Shown here: piece after piece, positions 4,691 through 5,691 of the stretch
Position numbering within the stretch: position 1 is the first letter of the stretch
How the letters are laid out: every line of letters begins with the position of its first letter
The notes under the pieces: model-generated
The model's database searches: none
The model's input: the letters and a program-made list of their open reading frames with translations, nothing else
Told to the model about the DNA's origin: nothing
Origin: Solirubrobacterales bacterium
GTDB taxonomy: Bacteria; Actinomycetota; Thermoleophilia; Solirubrobacterales; Solirubrobacteraceae
Direction of reading: 5' to 3'
Assembly (NCBI GenBank): GCA_013695395.1
Contig: JACDAP010000060.1
Coordinates: 1-5,691 of the forward strand
DNA: 5,691 bases
Position numbers and translations under genes: made by a program

Positions 4691-5691
4691 ATGGAGCCCC
4701 TCGTGATCGGCACGCCCCTGACCCCGGATGCGGTGCGCGTGGTGCTGCTCGGCTCGGGAGAGCTCGGGCGCGAGGTGGCACTCGAGGCGATGCGCCTGGG
4801 CTGCGAGGTGCTCGCGGTCGACCGCTACCCGGGCGCCCCGGCGATGCAGGTCGCCCACCGCAGCGAGGTCATCGACATGACCGACCCCGACGCGCTCCGC
4901 GCGCTCCTGGCCGCCGAGCGGGAGCGGCCGTGCGCGGCGCTGCACGTGGTCCCCGAGATCGAGGCGATCGCGACGCCCGTGCTCCAGGAGCTCGAGGCCG
5001 AGGGCCTCGCCGTGACGCCCACCGCCCGCGCCGCACGCCTGACCATGGACCGCGAGGGCATCCGGCGCCTCGTCGCCGAGGAGCTCGGGCTGCCGACCTC
5101 GCCCTACCGCTTCTGCGACACCGAGGCCGAGCTCGACGCCGCGGTCCGGGCGCTCGGGGCGCCGTGCGTGGTCAAGCCGGTCATGTCGAGCAGCGGCAAG
5201 GGCCAGTCGCTCGTGCAGACCGACGACGGCGCGGCCGAGGCGTGGCGCATCGCGCAGGAGGGCGGCCGCGTCGGCGCGGGGCGTGTGATCTGCGAGGGCT
5301 TCGTCGACTTCGACTACGAGATCACGCTGCTGACCGTCCGCCACACGGGCGGCACCAGCTTCTGCGCCCCCATCGGCCATGTCCAGTTCGACGGCGACTA
5401 CCGCGAGAGCTGGCAGCCGCAGCCGATGGATGCGGTGGTCGAGCGCCGGGCGGAGGAGATCGCTCAGGCGGTGACCGAGGCGCTCGGCGGCTTCGGCCTC
5501 TTCGGCGTCGAGCTCTTCGTCGCGGGCGGCGAGGTCATCTTCAGCGAGGTCTCCCCGCGCCCACACGACACCGGCATGGTCACGATGTCCACACAGGCGC
5601 TGAGCGAGTTCGCCCTCCACGTCCGGGCGATCCTCGGGCTGCCAGTCCCCGCCGGGCGGGTGCCGCTCCTCGGCCCGGGGGCGAGCCACGT
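4691..5691 (+). CDS. purT: Formate-dependent phosphoribosylglycinamide formyltransferase PurT (3'-truncated by window edge)
   Basis: An ATP-grasp enzyme that makes formyl-GAR from GAR, formate and ATP through formyl phosphate, the third step of purine synthesis and a folate-independent alternative to PurN. Aligned from memory to E. coli PurT (392 residues), 333 codons are present and about 60 are missing beyond the edge. Visible motifs are [11 protein letters not shown] (19-29, GAR-binding Glu24-Leu25), [10 protein letters not shown] (86-95, Glu89), [11 protein letters not shown] (117-127), the ATP loop [12 protein letters not shown] (161-172, Lys162), and E202 and E210. FGVELF and [13 protein letters not shown] carry the likely Mg ligands Glu274 and Glu286 and the GAR-contacting Asp293. 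The C-terminal Lys/Arg-Arg substrate residues fall outside. The start matches the family N-terminus and has no Shine-Dalgarno. It is divergent from the membrane-protein operon. Frame and active-site residues are intact as far as seen. Confidence 0.97.
   Translation, partial: MEPLVIGTPLTPDAVRVVLLGSGELGREVALEAMRLGCEVLAVDRYPGAPAMQVAHRSEVIDMTDPDALRALLAAERERPCAALHVVPEIEAIATPVLQELEAEGLAVTPTARAARLTMDREGIRRLVAEELGLPTSPYRFCDTEAELDAAVRALGAPCVVKPVMSSSGKGQSLVQTDDGAAEAWRIAQEGGRVGAGRVICEGFVDFDYEITLLTVRHTGGTSFCAPIGHVQFDGDYRESWQPQPMDAVVERRAEEIAQAVTEALGGFGLFGVELFVAGGEVIFSEVSPRPHDTGMVTMSTQALSEFALHVRAILGLPVPAGRVPLLGPGASH

Noticed and set aside
4600..4713. N-terminal extension of the membrane protein starting at ATG 4713 or 4692
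   Set aside because: The added residues are Gly/Pro/Arg-rich without membrane or signal character. They would overlap the divergent purT start (4692 shares the same CATG) and have no Shine-Dalgarno. Not excluded, but less likely than GTG 4599.
3065..5689. 874-residue minus-strand open frame that could suggest a giant fusion protein
   Set aside because: Only the last 181 residues (from 3610) look like protein, namely the pentapeptide repeats. The rest is antisense to purT and out of frame with the membrane protein, with shadow-like Arg/Ala/His/Asp composition.

Overview
This is a GC-rich bacterial chromosomal segment. G/C at third codon positions is very high, genes are closely packed, and several starts lack a Shine-Dalgarno but have a TANNNT hexamer 6-7 nt upstream, as leaderless transcripts do. 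This points to an actinobacterium. The style of the SDR and ECF proteins would fit the Thermoleophilia/Solirubrobacterales, but that narrower placement is a guess.

Layout. Positions 1-266 hold no convincing gene. They contain a cluster of inverted and direct repeats (1-97) and a tandem-repeat block (166-307) that overlaps the 3' end of a short-chain dehydrogenase/reductase gene (267-1199, minus). An 87-residue protein of unknown function (1244-1507, plus) is divergent from the SDR. It converges, with a 19-bp gap, on a minus-strand pair: a VOC/glyoxalase-fold protein (2531-2971) followed by an ECF sigma factor with a C-terminal SnoaL-like domain (1527-2522). The ribosome-binding site of the sigma gene overlaps the VOC stop codon. 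Next is a second minus-strand pair: an integral membrane protein of the LPG-synthase transmembrane-region/UPF0104 flippase-like family (3607-4599) and a pentapeptide-repeat protein (3065-3610), joined by an ATGA stop/start overlap. Divergent from that pair, purT (formate-dependent GAR transformylase, purine biosynthesis) starts at 4691 and runs off the right edge, lacking about its last 60 residues.

How they fit together. The VOC-sigma pair looks like a self-contained stress/detoxification regulatory unit with no visible anti-sigma gene. The membrane protein and pentapeptide protein are probably co-translated, but no joint function is known to me. purT is ordinary housekeeping. I see no CRISPR array, rRNA, tRNA, transposase, integrase or recognisable defence system. 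The least routine items are the duplicated 3' end of the SDR gene, the palindrome cluster beside it, the repeated leaderless-promoter geometry and the two tightly coupled gene pairs.
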